64,000 nt of DNA from Oxytricha trifallax (lineage: Eukaryota; Ciliophora; Spirotrichea; Sporadotrichida; Oxytrichidae), in assembly GCA_000711775.1 (NCBI GenBank), contig ARYC01001238.1, forward strand, positions 38,114-102,113, read 5' to 3'. Shown in pieces: positions 24,194 through 35,644 of this stretch. The translations under genes were made by a program, and so were the position numbers. The notes under the pieces are model-generated. The model did no database searches, had not been told where the DNA came from, and was given only the letters and a program-made list of their open reading frames with translations. How positions within the stretch are numbered: position 1 is the stretch's first letter; every line of letters starts with the position of its first letter.

Positions 24194-24694
24194 AAGAATA
24201 TTCTATGTCATCTTTAGAAAGCCTCATAAAATCAGATATTTAAGAAACAAGAGAAGGAATTAGAAAATTTAATAGCTTCAGTCCAAGAGAATGATCCTAA
24301 ATTACTTAAAGGAAATAAAGAAGGGAAATATAGAAGAAGTCAAGAAGAAAAAAGAGAGGAAATCTTTGATACGATAAAAGATTTAGAGAGACATTCTAGA
24401 ATGAAAATGTTATTTATCATACCCTCTCCAGTCTTGGCTGCTAAATTGAGAATATTCTATGGCAGAATCAAAGCAAAGCTTATTACTCATTTAAGAAAGA
24501 ATGAAAAAATCAGAGAACAGTCTTTGAATCAATAAATCGATTCAAAAATATAACTCAAGAAGAAGCTATTGAGATTATTGATGAGACAGAAGAGCAGGAA
24601 GAGTAAATTGACAGTGATGTCAAGAAAATTTAAAATCTATGATGTGAAATTAATGCTTTATTTTTATCTAGAAAGAAGAGAAAGATTTGATTGA
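24194..24694 (+). CDS. Charged, probably coiled-coil protein segment
   Basis: One ciliate-code frame is open for 166 codons to TGA 24692. Its first two thirds are clearly protein-like (KKQEKELENLIASVQENDPK, then KMLFIIPSPVLAAKLRI). Near 24515 a better frame starts after an A-run (ITQEEAIEIIDETEEQEEQI), so a one-base frame change is likely. No start codon was identified and no family recognised. Confidence 0.45.
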
Positions 24695-25705
24695 TGACTA
24701 TAACATTGAAAGTCATCTTCAAATCCCTAATCATGGCACATTATAAATCATTATTTTTTTATTAAGAGCTGGGTTAATGCACATGAATACGATAGGTTAA
24801 AAGTGGCTCCTAATATTTTAAAGGATAAAGAATGCTGATTTATTAAATTATAAAGTAATGAGGATAGCGCCTATCATCTAATTACATAGTTTAGGTAGAA
24901 TTTTTTAGAGTAGAGCAAATATGAACAATTATAATATAGATTTAATTCGTTTAAGCTAATCAAATTTAAAAGCCAATTAAAACCACTCCATGTCTCAAAT
25001 TAATATTGCGAGCAAATATCGCAAGCATTAATTCCCCAAGACATAAATTTTCAGCTAGTGCATAATGTTCATCAAGGCTTTGTGATACATTCCTTATTGG
25101 TGCTACAACTACATTGGGGATTTTGTATCTGTCTTTTCTAAAATGTTAATTGTCAATGCCAAAAATTAATACCTTTTCAAATTCATGACTGGTATCATAT
25201 TCCTTCCCTGATCATACTTGTCCAGTATTTGTTGTTTTTGTCGAAATTAATTCATCTACAAATCTAAAAAAAAATAAAATATTTAATAGGAATAAAAAAT
25301 TGCATGTAACCATGCTTATTCATTATGCTCAGTACCTTATTATTGCTAAAATAGATTGAATTGGGGAAATTAGATATACTAATTAAAATTTTAAATTTAA
25401 ATAATTATAACTGCCTCTTACTGGAAATGCTTATAGATCAAATTGGTCATAAGTACTTACTGTTATGTTTAAAAAATGTTCACCTACCTTTCCATTAGGT
25501 TTGCGGAGATAGTCTAATTTTCAATCGTGACTCTAATCTTTTTACCGTATTTGTGTTTTCGGATTTGACCATTTGACCGATTTGACCTGTTTAACCAGAG
25601 GTCTTTGTGGTAAAATGATTAATATATAGTTTTGTTTGATAATTAATTATTATTTAAGTATTTATTTAAATGAATATAAGTGGAATGGAAATGAAATGTC
25701 TCCAA
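24695..25705. other. AT-rich stretch, no gene; expected left end of TBE-B not found
   Basis: I looked for a second C4A4 terminus that would pair with the TBE end at 27155 and found none here. Three short imperfect repeats of atttgacc lie near 25563-25590. Confidence 0.4.
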
Positions 25706-26746
25706 TCATTACTCTAACCTTGTTTCATCATCTTCTTGCTCTATCATTTTGCTCACATCTCTGCTAATATTTTAATCCTATGAATGAATGGCAACCGATC
25801 TCTCTTCCTCTAAAAGTGCCATAAAGTACTTTGCTAAATCAATTGTCACAAAGGGGATTTTATTTGTCTCATCTTTCTTCACATCTCTAAGATCAATCAG
25901 GTGGCATCGAGTCTCTAATGCTTCTCTGTCAATGCTTTTAAGTTTATTGTACGGCAAAGAATTAGTGGTGATTACAACTGGGCTGTCTAAATTCTCTAAT
26001 GCTACTTCGCAATATTTTATCTCTGTTGAGTAGCCACATCCCTCTAACAGTCTCTTCATTTAGGCAATTTTATTATTGCTAAAGAAATCTTTGTCATTCA
26101 TTTAATCCATGAGAACAATCTGATGCTTGAATTTTGCAGGAATCACGTGCAGTTTAAAATGAGATTAGCCCTCTTAGAGCATATCACATACAAAGATTTG
26201 CTGGAGCATCCTCACAATGCTAGTTTTGCCGGTATATGCCTTTCCATAGAGCCACACACAACATTTATTCTTATTCTCCTTTTGCACGATGACCTCAAAC
26301 AGAGCTTCCACTGCTTCGGCATATCTTTATTCTTTAAATCTTTCAATGGTTTTAGGCTCAGTATCATTAATCTATTTAATTTCTCTGAGGAAAAACTTCT
26401 AAAGTGATTCAAATGGGGGTATTATCTTTCTTTCTATCAGACCTGATCTTGTCGCAAGTCTCAATATTCCTTTTAGACTTACTTCAATCTCTTGAATTTA
26501 AACCACATCGCATGCATTTTACCAGTAGATTTTTACGTAATCAGACATTCCCTGAATTTTGCCACTTTAAAGCATACTTAAGAACTCCACTAACATCTCT
26601 TATTTTGTTTTTTAGGGAGATAGTGCGGACTGAGCTCTCGAGCTTGCTGCTCTTGACTTTTATTTGTGCTTGCTGAAAGTATCTTCATCTTCTGCTATTA
26701 ATACAGTATTAGGATGCAGAGCAAGGAGTTCTTAGACATTTTTAAA
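25706..26746 (-). CDS. SF3 helicase (Rep/NS1/E1-type), 347 open codons
   Basis: The minus frame between 26746 and the TGA at 25706 is open in the ciliate code. The first ATG in frame is at 26594-26596 (297 codons). Motifs in order: Walker A in VWLYGKAYTGKTSIVRML (about 26260-26205), Walker B in QIVLMDQM (about 26118-26095), and motif C in PVVITTNSLPY (about 25984-25950), followed by a conserved-looking ALETRCHLIDL. This order and spacing is that of superfamily 3 helicases used by parvovirus-like, CRESS-DNA and papilloma-like replicons. An upstream frame (26750-26985, HVNVYLYPDNNKS) probably belongs to the same protein, offset by one base at an A-run. I saw no HUH endonuclease motif. The C-terminus is acidic. 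Confidence 0.8.
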
Positions 26747-26929
26747 TCAGTCGCTGCTATTTTAATGCCGAGCATGCTTAAAGCATTGGTGCCCGAGAAA
26801 TTATTGTGCTTAAAAAGATTTTTATGAATCCCCTTAGTCTCCAGATAGCTAGGGATTTCTAAGAACGACTTATTATTATCTGGATAAAGGTAGACATTCA
26901 CGTGTTGGATCCTTTTGCATGAGTCTTTA

Positions 26930-27155
26930 ATTCTTTTTTAATAACCGAATTTGATATCAATAGAGCAGATTGAGTTGTGGTTAAGTAAGATTAACTTCAA
27001 ACCTCTCCAACATTATCCAAAAGTGCATTTTGAGTGATTAAATTAAATACATTTACTATAAATTTCCCATTAAACCTATTAATAACCTTAACCACTAAAA
27101 AATTCCCTTCAAATCAAAGCACTTATAAACTTCAATAAAGGGTTTTGGGGTTTTG
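26930..27155 (+). mobile_element. TBE-B, right-end remnant
   Basis: The terminal ggttttggggttttg at 27141-27155 with AAT behind it (27156-27158), and the sub-terminal sequence (aaatcaaagcacttataaac), match the right ends of TBE-C, -D and -E. Inward, 26950-27050 matches the last 90 bp of the 57-kDa gene of TBE-E (atatcaatagagcag ... ttttgagtgattaaatt). Beyond about 26935 the sequence is no longer TBE but the SF3 helicase region on the opposite strand. No left end was found, so this is a truncated or rearranged element. Confidence 0.85.
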
Positions 27156-27158
27156 AAT

Positions 27159-27641
27159 GGTGTAGTTCATTGTGTTTTTATTTATTTTGTATAATAGAAA
27201 TGAGCTCTTGTAATTTTTATTAACATAGCAGAATACACAAAACATATTTGCTGAATTGTGAGATGGCTTCTATTTTTTGTTATCTTACCTTTTGAGTGAG
27301 GTATTTCCTTTTATAAATTAAATTATTTAATTGTAAATTAGTCAGAACCCTGGATATAAATTTTTCAATATCAACACATGAAATTAAATGTTTATATTCT
27401 TTAATATTCTATGTAAGATAATTGGTTAAAAACACAATTTCCTGGTTTTACATTTTCTTTATTGTACAATATTGGGTTAAATGTTTGATTTTATAGATAG
27501 GCATTAGTTTTAGCTCGATAATTATCCTTTTTTTTGTTTCTCAAAATTTTATTTAAATATTATAATATTTAAAAGAAAAGTTGTTTCTTAATTATACTTT
27601 TAATCTTGAAATGTCAAGTTCAGTGGTCAAGCAAAATTTAG
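27159..27641. other. AT-rich spacer
   Basis: No gene, RNA or repeat recognised. Confidence 0.35.
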
Positions 27642-28235
27642 TCAATTTAACTTAACACAATACCTTACTTTACTTGAAGTTAGTGATTTTGTTTTAACAG
27701 TTTTTATCCTCAAGCAAATTAACCTATATTAATGCTCATACCATATACTTGACAAAAAATCAGCGTCTTGTCTCTAATCAGACATAAAACTCTTCACTCT
27801 CAATAAAAATTAAAAAACAATAATTTGTTTTTATATTATTTTATTCCATTATTTAACAAGAGCAATATGTACACTAATTGATCTAAAGTTCGAAAGATTA
27901 GGCAACATTCCTAATCTAAAAGGAGAGTTTATTTCAATCATTTAAGGATTCATTACAAATTAGCCCGAGAGCAAGCCATAAGACATAATTAAGCTGTATC
28001 TCTTTTTTTGAACAATAATGGCATTGTTTATCAGATGAAGAGAAGTTTATTACAACCCTTGCGTCATTACATAAATATCATAATTCGTTAATTGATAATA
28101 GTTATTTAGGACCAATTGTGAATTAGGTTGCATTGGTATGATAATATTATTAAAATCTTTGCTCAATGGTAGGTACAGGTATTTGAGCATTAATAATATA
28201 TTATAAAACCAATAATTGGATTATATGTCTTTCCT
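27642..28235 (-). CDS. Unknown protein, 198 open codons
   Basis: A single minus frame is open without TGA from 28235 to the TGA at 27642, in the ciliate code. It has an internal ATG at 28180 and contains LPLSKDFNNIIIPMQPNSQL, then SYGLLSGQFVMNPQMIEI and SPFRLGMLPNLSNFRSISVH. Such a run is unlikely by chance at this base composition. A further minus fragment (EGPVNMSSIASIAGITGSAS) lies at about 28330-28430. I recognise no family. Confidence 0.5.
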
Positions 28236-30734
28236 TCAAAGCTATCTCAAACAAAATCTGCATCATCATTCATAAAGTTAATGCCCAAATTCTAAAAATT
28301 ATTAGCTATTAAGGCAATTTCCTCAATTCAGATACCTTATCCATGTGATACTAGCGGAACCTGTGATACCAGCAATACTTGCAATACTTGACATATTCAC
28401 TGGACCTTCTTTCATTTAATACAAATAGACTACTTACTGCGCTTATATTAAATTCAAATATAGTTACTTTCAGAGCATTTACAAAAGTAGATTTTACTCT
28501 TACAGAATTATTTTGCGTTCAATTTGAGATGAATGAATTCAAAAATTCACTTTGAATTAATTTATTATTCTTGAAGTCGTAACTCAGATCTCTCATCCAA
28601 GTTAGGGAGAGCAATGGGGAAAGAAGTGGCGGTAATTTTTAATAATTAAACTCAGTAAATAGCATTCTTTTTGACAAATTGTTTTAAATGGACTTCTCCT
28701 AAAACAAATATCGTTTTGAAAGCCTTTGAATTAGTTTTGAAGATCTTTTGCGGAAATAACTGTAAAAGCACTAAAAGAAACTTTTTTTTTCTCATTTGAA
28801 ATAGTAATTTTCTTATTAAAATACAAGAGTATTATTTTTTGTCTTTAATTTTAATAAATTCTTGATTATTTTTTTAAATAAACTTAAAGTTTTATATTTT
28901 TCGTCAGTTTAAATCATCCATCTTCATTAATTAAATATGACTTTGATACAAAGATAATCGAAAACAAATAAAAATCTGCAATAAAATAGTTTCTTATACC
29001 ACTCTTAATTATTTTTCATTATTATTTAAGTCAGCTCATTCAACTTTTTATTGGTCTAATTTTCTCTTCAAAATAATTTATTGTGGATCATTACTGTAAT
29101 CTTAAAATGTGGAATGGAGTTTTTGAAGTAAACTCCCTTTTTTAATTAAGGCGAATAATTTCTCGATAGGAACAAGATCAAATTAGTATGGACCCAAAAA
29201 AATGTTGATATCTTCAGAATGCTTAATTTTTTCTTAAGGTAACTGCTTCAAAGGCAAAAAATATTATCAAACATGAGAATATCGTTTTCCCCCCAAGTAG
29301 GTTGAGTTTCAATTAGTTAAAAAATAAAAATTTAGACTCTGATACTATTATTTTTACTTTAAAAAGTTAGAAAATACTTTTCCATAACTGCCGAAGACTA
29401 CAATCAAACCAATCTGGTTAAACCACTAAGAATTAGCACAAAACCACTACTGATATTTTGGGGCTTTTTCATTTTATCAGCTAAACCGTATTGAGCTTTC
29501 ATCAATATTAATAAGTACTTTAACCTGAGGAAGTAATTGTATATATATATAATAGATAGCAGCTTAATCTCTCTGGCTGATGCTATCGCTTGCTATTGAC
29601 ATCTGCTTCCTATTTAGTTAATTTTATATGTAGCAGATTCAGTCTATATCTAAGAAACATCCGAATTTACTGAGTTTACAATTATGAGTCAACAATTTCC
29701 CTCTTGTTTAAATTTAGAGGTAAGTTTAAATAACTGATGGCTTTATTTGTTTGTAAATTTATTTTATGAATTTCAAAATTAATTATAGTGCTGCCAGCTT
29801 GACCCATACTTTTTAGTTTGATCGGGATGTTAATTTTGCTTTTTCTAAATTTTCCTTAAATTCTTGATGGTCCTTGCTTGGTGAAATGATGAATATTACT
29901 TATGAAGCGATTTAAGAGTCAGGTTATTTTATTAAATAAATTAGCTTGTTTTTATCACATTATACTATGTTATAAATTTAAGTTTTTAATTTATCTCTAC
30001 CTTGAAGGAAAATAATTCTTAAACTCTTCAGTATTATCATAAGATTGTCTGTTTATTTATGAAAGCAATTTGCCATAATTCTTAACAATTTATTTAATCA
30101 TAGAACAAATTTAAATATTTAACCAATTCCCTGCTTTCTATATAAAATCTTCAAATTATGGCATCGTTGGAAATTTTATCCAATGCCTGCCAATGGTAAT
30201 CGTAAAATCTCTTGTAGGATGTCATGTTATAATGTTTAGTCATCAATCATATTTGATAATGATTATTAAACATCTGATCTGGGGTAAAAACTTCTAAAAT
30301 TGCATTATTTAGTCTTTATAATGCTTTACTGGGGTATTTCAAGGGAGGTCAATATTTGATAATCAAGATTTAGGCCGTCTGTTTCTTTATTCTCTTAATC
30401 TTATTAGTCAATAAAGGTGCAGTAGATGAGTTTATAATCAATTGTGACTTAGAGATATTCATTATCAATAGTCAGATCCTTATCAGTATATCCTGAGTTA
30501 TAATGGACCCCAAGATATAATCGAAAATCAATCTATATGATCCTCTCCATATTTATAATGTTTTAAATTTAATTATTAATTAATAGTTTTAAAGATAAAA
30601 TGATTATTTTATAAATAATTTCTTCTAGGAAAAAACCATTCTTTAATGGTGTAGATATTTTTCCTCATCTAAAACCAAGAATTAAATCTAAAGCAATATT
30701 AATAAAAAAGATGTATTTATTTTATAAATTTATT
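28236..30734. other. AT-rich stretch with faint coding patches
   Basis: Apart from the minus-strand fragment near 28330-28430 I see nothing I can support. A (TA)n run is at 29541-29552. Likely IES and intergenic DNA. Confidence 0.3.
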
Positions 30735-31075
30735 ATTGCTGACTCACATTTGTTTAGGAATTTTTATTTCAACTTCTATCTGTAGTATTGCCAAAATAGT
30801 GGCAGGTAAGTTTTTTATGATATCTTTTATTTTAAAAAATTGGGGTTTAGGTTTTTGGTTGTAGTAGTTATTGTTGTTTTATTAGTTGTTGTATTTGTTG
30901 TTATTATTATAAGTGAAGTAATTGCTATTATTGTTGTTGTTGATTGAGTTGAAATAATGATGTTTAAAATTCATATTTTTTGTGTTAACATACTCCATAT
31001 TTAGAGAAATATAAATCAAATTATGATTAAAAATTTATATTCAAATCTCATATTGTAATATTGAATAGAAAGGTA
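30735..31075 (-). repeat. Dispersed repeat, copy 2 (reverse orientation)
   Basis: The reverse complement of this stretch matches copy 1 at 5671-6010 closely, including aatatggagtatgtta, the AAC/AAT tract and cctgccactattttggcaat. It lies 25 kb from copy 1 on the opposite strand. Confidence 0.75.
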
Positions 31076-31256
31076 TCTACTTATAACCATAAATTAATTA
31101 GTAGATGTTCATAAGCTCAGGGAGAAGATTGGGAATAAAAAGGATTTATACGACTTTTAAATATTAGAATGTGGAGCTTAGCTACAATACACTAACGTGT
31201 ACATTTATCAGTCAATTCTTAAAGGAGAAAGAGAGGTAAAATACTAATCAATAATA

Positions 31257-31925
31257 AAGTATTAGCATTTGAAAGAGCGGATGTGATTGAGGCTGTGGTG
31301 CCCCAGATAGAAGGCTTGACAGTAGAGGACTTTCTAGAATATGCTTTGTCAAATCCATCCATTATTAGTTCCCTACCTGATCAGAGCGACTGACTCCATT
31401 TAAACAAAATATTGATTTTTTATGTATTAATGACTTTAGACAGGTATAGAGTAAATTCGAGGGCAACTGATGCAAGGAGGAAAAGGAGAGTAAAACAAGA
31501 TAAAACCTAAAGATTATAAGTTTCAATGAGGCCTGATTTTGCCAAGGCATTGTAAGAATCATTGAGCTTCTATGGTAAAAGTTATTTCATTAACAAATAT
31601 TTATAGTCCACAAAGGGAGATCAGTTTACTCAATGAAACAAACACTGTATCCAGAAAAAGAAGGGCAAAAGAAATCTGAGAAATTAAGCAGGTGGAGTAA
31701 AACTTGAGAGAGAGCAAACAAAGATACCTGGAAGTAAATAAAAGAATTCTAAATGGTTTTGGCCAGATGAACAAGGATCTTTGAGACTTAGGTCAGTATA
31801 AGAACTTCGTCATGAAATTGATGGGGACTGGAGTCATTGATGAGGACGGCAACTCCTGTCAAATTGCTAAAATAAATGCTCCAAAATGCTCCGGGTTATG
31901 CAAGAGATTAATGAATTAAAACTGA
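31257..31925 (+). CDS. Unknown charged protein segment, frame-broken
   Basis: Plus-strand frames read ERADVIEAVVPQIEGLTVED and FLEYALSNPSIISSLPDQSD, then a TGA, then ATDARRKRRVKQDKTQRLQV and SFYGKSYFINKYL. After a one-base change at about 31630 come KQVEQNLRESKQRYLEVNKR and KLMGTGVIDEDGNSCQIAKI, ending at TGA 31923. Three TGAs lie in frame, each where Arg or another residue would fit. Helical and basic in the middle. No family recognised. Confidence 0.5.
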
Positions 31926-32869
31926 ATTTTAATTTAAAATCTTGTAAAATAATCATAACTTAAAGTCGATTGTGAATTATCAAAAATCATATATTTTAAT
32001 TCATAATTCAACTTGGAATTTTAAGGATCATCGATCTTCACTAACTAAGTGGACTAGTCTGTAAATTGTGACTTTAGGAGTAATCTTTTGTGGTTATAGG
32101 ACTTTGCTTAAGAATCCATGTCTCCATATCTAGCTTGAATTTTTAAGTTTCAGAGTCTCTGTTTATCTCAAGTTCACTATGTTAATCATCATTGTAATTA
32201 TCAAAATTAAGTTCAATAATTAAATTGTAGAAATCTATAATATACAAAAATCATTATTGATATTACGATAAAAAAAACGAAGCATTTTATCTGCTAGTAC
32301 ATTACTAATCAATAATTTTAACTAAATATAGAAAAAATGAAATGTTATGATATATTTCTTAATAATTAAAAGTATTATATTTGTGATAAATTAAATGACT
32401 AAAGTTTATTAACATATAAATGATTATAAATAAAATAGAAGCTAATTTACAAGAATTTTTGTTATATTTTATATTCTGATAACAAAAATCCTGATTTTTA
32501 AAAATTCATTTTTGTTAAGGCATTATTTTTTTAAAGTTTAATTCAAGAATTTTGATAATCAGAATTAATTAAAACCTACTAACTTTTTATATATCAAGAT
32601 AATATTAGATAATCAAATAAAAGTATACATAGTATATTGTAATAAACTATAAGATTTAATCATCAATATATTTAATTCAGAAATTTCTAAAAGAGTGACA
32701 AAAGTAGCAAATATTCTCACTTTGTCCCACTTTACCTAACTTAACATTATTATCAAATCATTTTAATCATTTTATTAGAAATTTTATTAAGTATAAATGA
32801 GTTATATAAAAATATTGTTTATTTCTAAAACTTGAAAATTATAAAGAATTATTGATAAATGCTCGCTCT
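31926..32869. other. AT-rich spacer
   Basis: No gene, RNA or repeat recognised. Confidence 0.35.
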
Positions 32870-34457
32870 CTCTTAGAGAAAGCTTCCCTAGAAGTTACTT
32901 TTTTTCAGATATCCTAATATCCTTGTATGGTTCATGCTTATACTAGTTCGAGCTAGAAAAATGGTCTCGTAAAAGGGAGCAAACATAGAAGTATCAAAGG
33001 GTTTGATGTCAAAATTCTATAACATTTGATTTGGCAGTTCAACTATGCTTTTAGTGCTGTTCTTCTAATCCTCTTTTGAATTGAATAGTTTACTAGCAAT
33101 CTTCAACATTTTACTCTTTATCTCCACTCCTGTTAATGGTTATTTGTTCTTGAATTGTAGTAATCTGGAATGGCAGTGACAAAAGGAGATGTAAGATAAG
33201 AAAATTTGTTTTTTCCCTGTTCAAAATGATGAGTCTGCTAAGATTTTTTAATTTGATTCTGCTGCATTTACGAATTCATAAAAGTCAAGTAAGTTACACC
33301 TTCCTTTAGCTGTTATTGTATTTTATATGTTTAATAATTATTTTATTATAAATATTAAAATTTCCTTTATTTTCATCGCCTTACTACCTTTTAATAATTG
33401 TAAGGGGACAAACTTTTCTAATGGTTTTAAGTATATTATTATTAATGATTTAAAATTAATTCTTTAACTTTTAATATTATTGTTTTTCTTATTTTGTATT
33501 TTGAAATTTTTGTTTCCTTTTCAGTATTGTTAATTCCTTTTGCTTTTTCGTTAAATTCCAAATGATTTTTATAGGGTGCCTATTTGAATATCTTAAATTG
33601 ATATTGTTTAACCCTCTATATTTGATAGGGATAATTAGAACAATCCTCTAAAACCTTTTATATAACTTTTAATTACTTATGGAATATATCATTTTAGATT
33701 ACCACGCCTGACAATTATTAAAAAGGTTGTCATGCCATAAAATTATTTTAAAGAATCTATGAAATATGTCAGCAATATTTAAGTAATTGCCACCATTCTT
33801 TTCGATATTTTATGAAATTTTGATTTCAGTTCCTCGATCTTATGTCTCAGATAGCACAAAGACGCCAAATTCTCATGTTTATTTCTAATTCATAGACCAC
33901 TCTCCAAAGCAGCTTCAATTCTACATCCTCATTATAGCTACCAAGAAACAATGGATATTACACTCTACTTTTCAACCAATTCTCAATTATCTTGTAGGAA
34001 TTGCTCACTACAATTATGATTGGTACTGAACTTCAATGCTTTTGAATTATGTTATCAAGTTTTTTAAAGTAATCCTAATGCTCTTGACTACGATTTCATC
34101 TACCAAGTACTAATTCTTATTGCCATTAATTGAGCTTACCACTAGAAAATCAATTTACTCTGTTTTATAAAAATGTTTCAATTATTTACTATTTTTCATT
34201 TGTAGTCTAGATCATGTAATAAATATCAGTTATTTAGCTTTAAAAACATGTTTTATAAGGATTAGAATTGTATGTACAGCTCATTCAAACAGAATCCATT
34301 TATGCTCATCAATAACAATGGAAGACTAGGTCAATAAATTTTGAAATCTGAGATTTTCGGAAAAGGTTTCGAAATCTTTTTGAGTAATGTAATACAATCC
34401 AGTTTTGTTCTCATAGTCATTGACATTTATTCTCAATTGAAATGTTGAATCAACATT
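32870..34457 (-). CDS. Unknown protein with a DEH-type motif, frame-broken, ending at the TBE-C target
   Basis: Minus-strand segments from 34457 downward read ENKTGLYYITQKDFETFSEN, QSSIVIDEHKWILFE (a possible helicase or ATPase motif II), VPIIIVVSNSYKIIENWLKS, YNEDVELKLLWRVVYELEIN, and after a gap of about 450 bp PLTGVEIKSKMLKIASKLFN and PFDTSMFAPFYETIFLARTS. The segments are clearly protein-like but need several frame changes. TBE-C abuts the first segment. The IVIDEH plus PLTG order hints at an SF2/SNF2-like ATPase, but I see no Walker A and hold this loosely. Confidence 0.45.
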
Positions 34458-34559
34458 CAAAACCCAAAAACCCCTTTGTGAGGTTTATAAGTGCTTTGAT
34501 TAGTAGGGTAAAGTTGGGGTTTTATTAGGGTTAGTAGAGAAATTAGGCCAGTTTGCAAA

Positions 34560-35638
34560 ATGAAAAATAGAAATTAGCGATTTTTGGGGTCTATTTATGA
34601 TGAGAAATATTTAGATTTACTGCTTAAGCTTAGATATGGTGCGAGTATTAATATAGAAAAACTAAACAAGTGATAAATTATTGTGCGATTGCAAAATTAT
34701 TGTGTAAGAGTGCTTCAACTGTAAGGTTTCACTGCTAGCAAGCTGTTTAGCATTTAAATTCTGGTTCTTGATAACAACCTGCAAGAAGATAAAAGTTCTC
34801 TTAGCAGCATATTGACTATCTCTGTGATTCTAAGACTCTTAATTAAGTATTAGGTACACTTCCCACTTGAATAGCGAGCTGTGATGTTTCATCGGAAGTT
34901 TCCTGACATGCGCATCTCTCCATAAACTATCGCAAGTATTTATAGAAAGAATGGTATTACTTTCAAGACTGTCAACAGAGTCAAGAGAGTGATTAATTTA
35001 CAGTGAGTGCCATTTTATAGTAATAATTTAAACTATATATATATATATATATATTAAATGCAGAGGGCTATAGATAATATTATCAAGTTCATACACGCTG
35101 ATGAAACAGTGTTTACATTCAACACCTTTATTAATAAGTCTTGGTACAGGAAGTATGATAATATAGAAGTGTATGATTAAAAGGTAAAGGTTGTCGCTCA
35201 TGCAATTTTAGCTGGTATTAGTGAAGATTCAGGCTTAGAAACTTATATTATTCCCCTCGCTCTATTAAGAGAGAGCAGTATATAGAGTTCTTACATAAAC
35301 TAAGAGATAAGTACAACGATCAAGAGATCATCCTGTTTGTTGATAACCTATCAGTTCATAAGACTAAGGAATCTAAGAAAGCTTATGATGAGTTAAAGAT
35401 AACTCCTGTGTATAACGTTCCTTACAGTCCACAATTTAATGGAATCGAATTCTACTGGAGTTAGATTAAGACTCATTAAAAGAAGTTATTGCTGTATCAC
35501 TTAATGCATGATCTACCAATCGATACAGTAGATCTCATACAGAGTAGTTGCAAGAGAGTGGGTAAAGACTAGACTACGATATGTGCAAGAAAGGGTAGAA
35601 TTAATGTTTATTAATAAGTGTTAGACTTAAATGAATGA
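34560..35638 (+). CDS. TBE-C DDE transposase, frame-broken
   Basis: Starts MKNRNQRFLGSIYDEKYLDL at 34560 and ends DLNE-TGA at 35636. First Asp region FIHADETVFTFN, second Asp ILFVDNLSVHKT, Glu in YSPQFNGIEFYWS, so the DDE triad is still readable. Frame changes occur near 34668, 34990 and 35260. A (TA)n run of about 20 bp at 35035-35054 lies between the N-terminal and catalytic parts, where other copies have only tatat. Confidence 0.85.
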
Positions 35639-35644
35639 ATTATT

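Noticed and set aside
26123..26676. Plus-strand frames of 90-94 codons at 25.8-26.7 kb
   Set aside because: They are antisense to the SF3 helicase frame, which carries the ordered Walker A, Walker B and motif C set.
35035..35054. (TA)n runs at 18170, 29541 and 35035 as functional sites
   Set aside because: Simple repeats are expected at this base composition.
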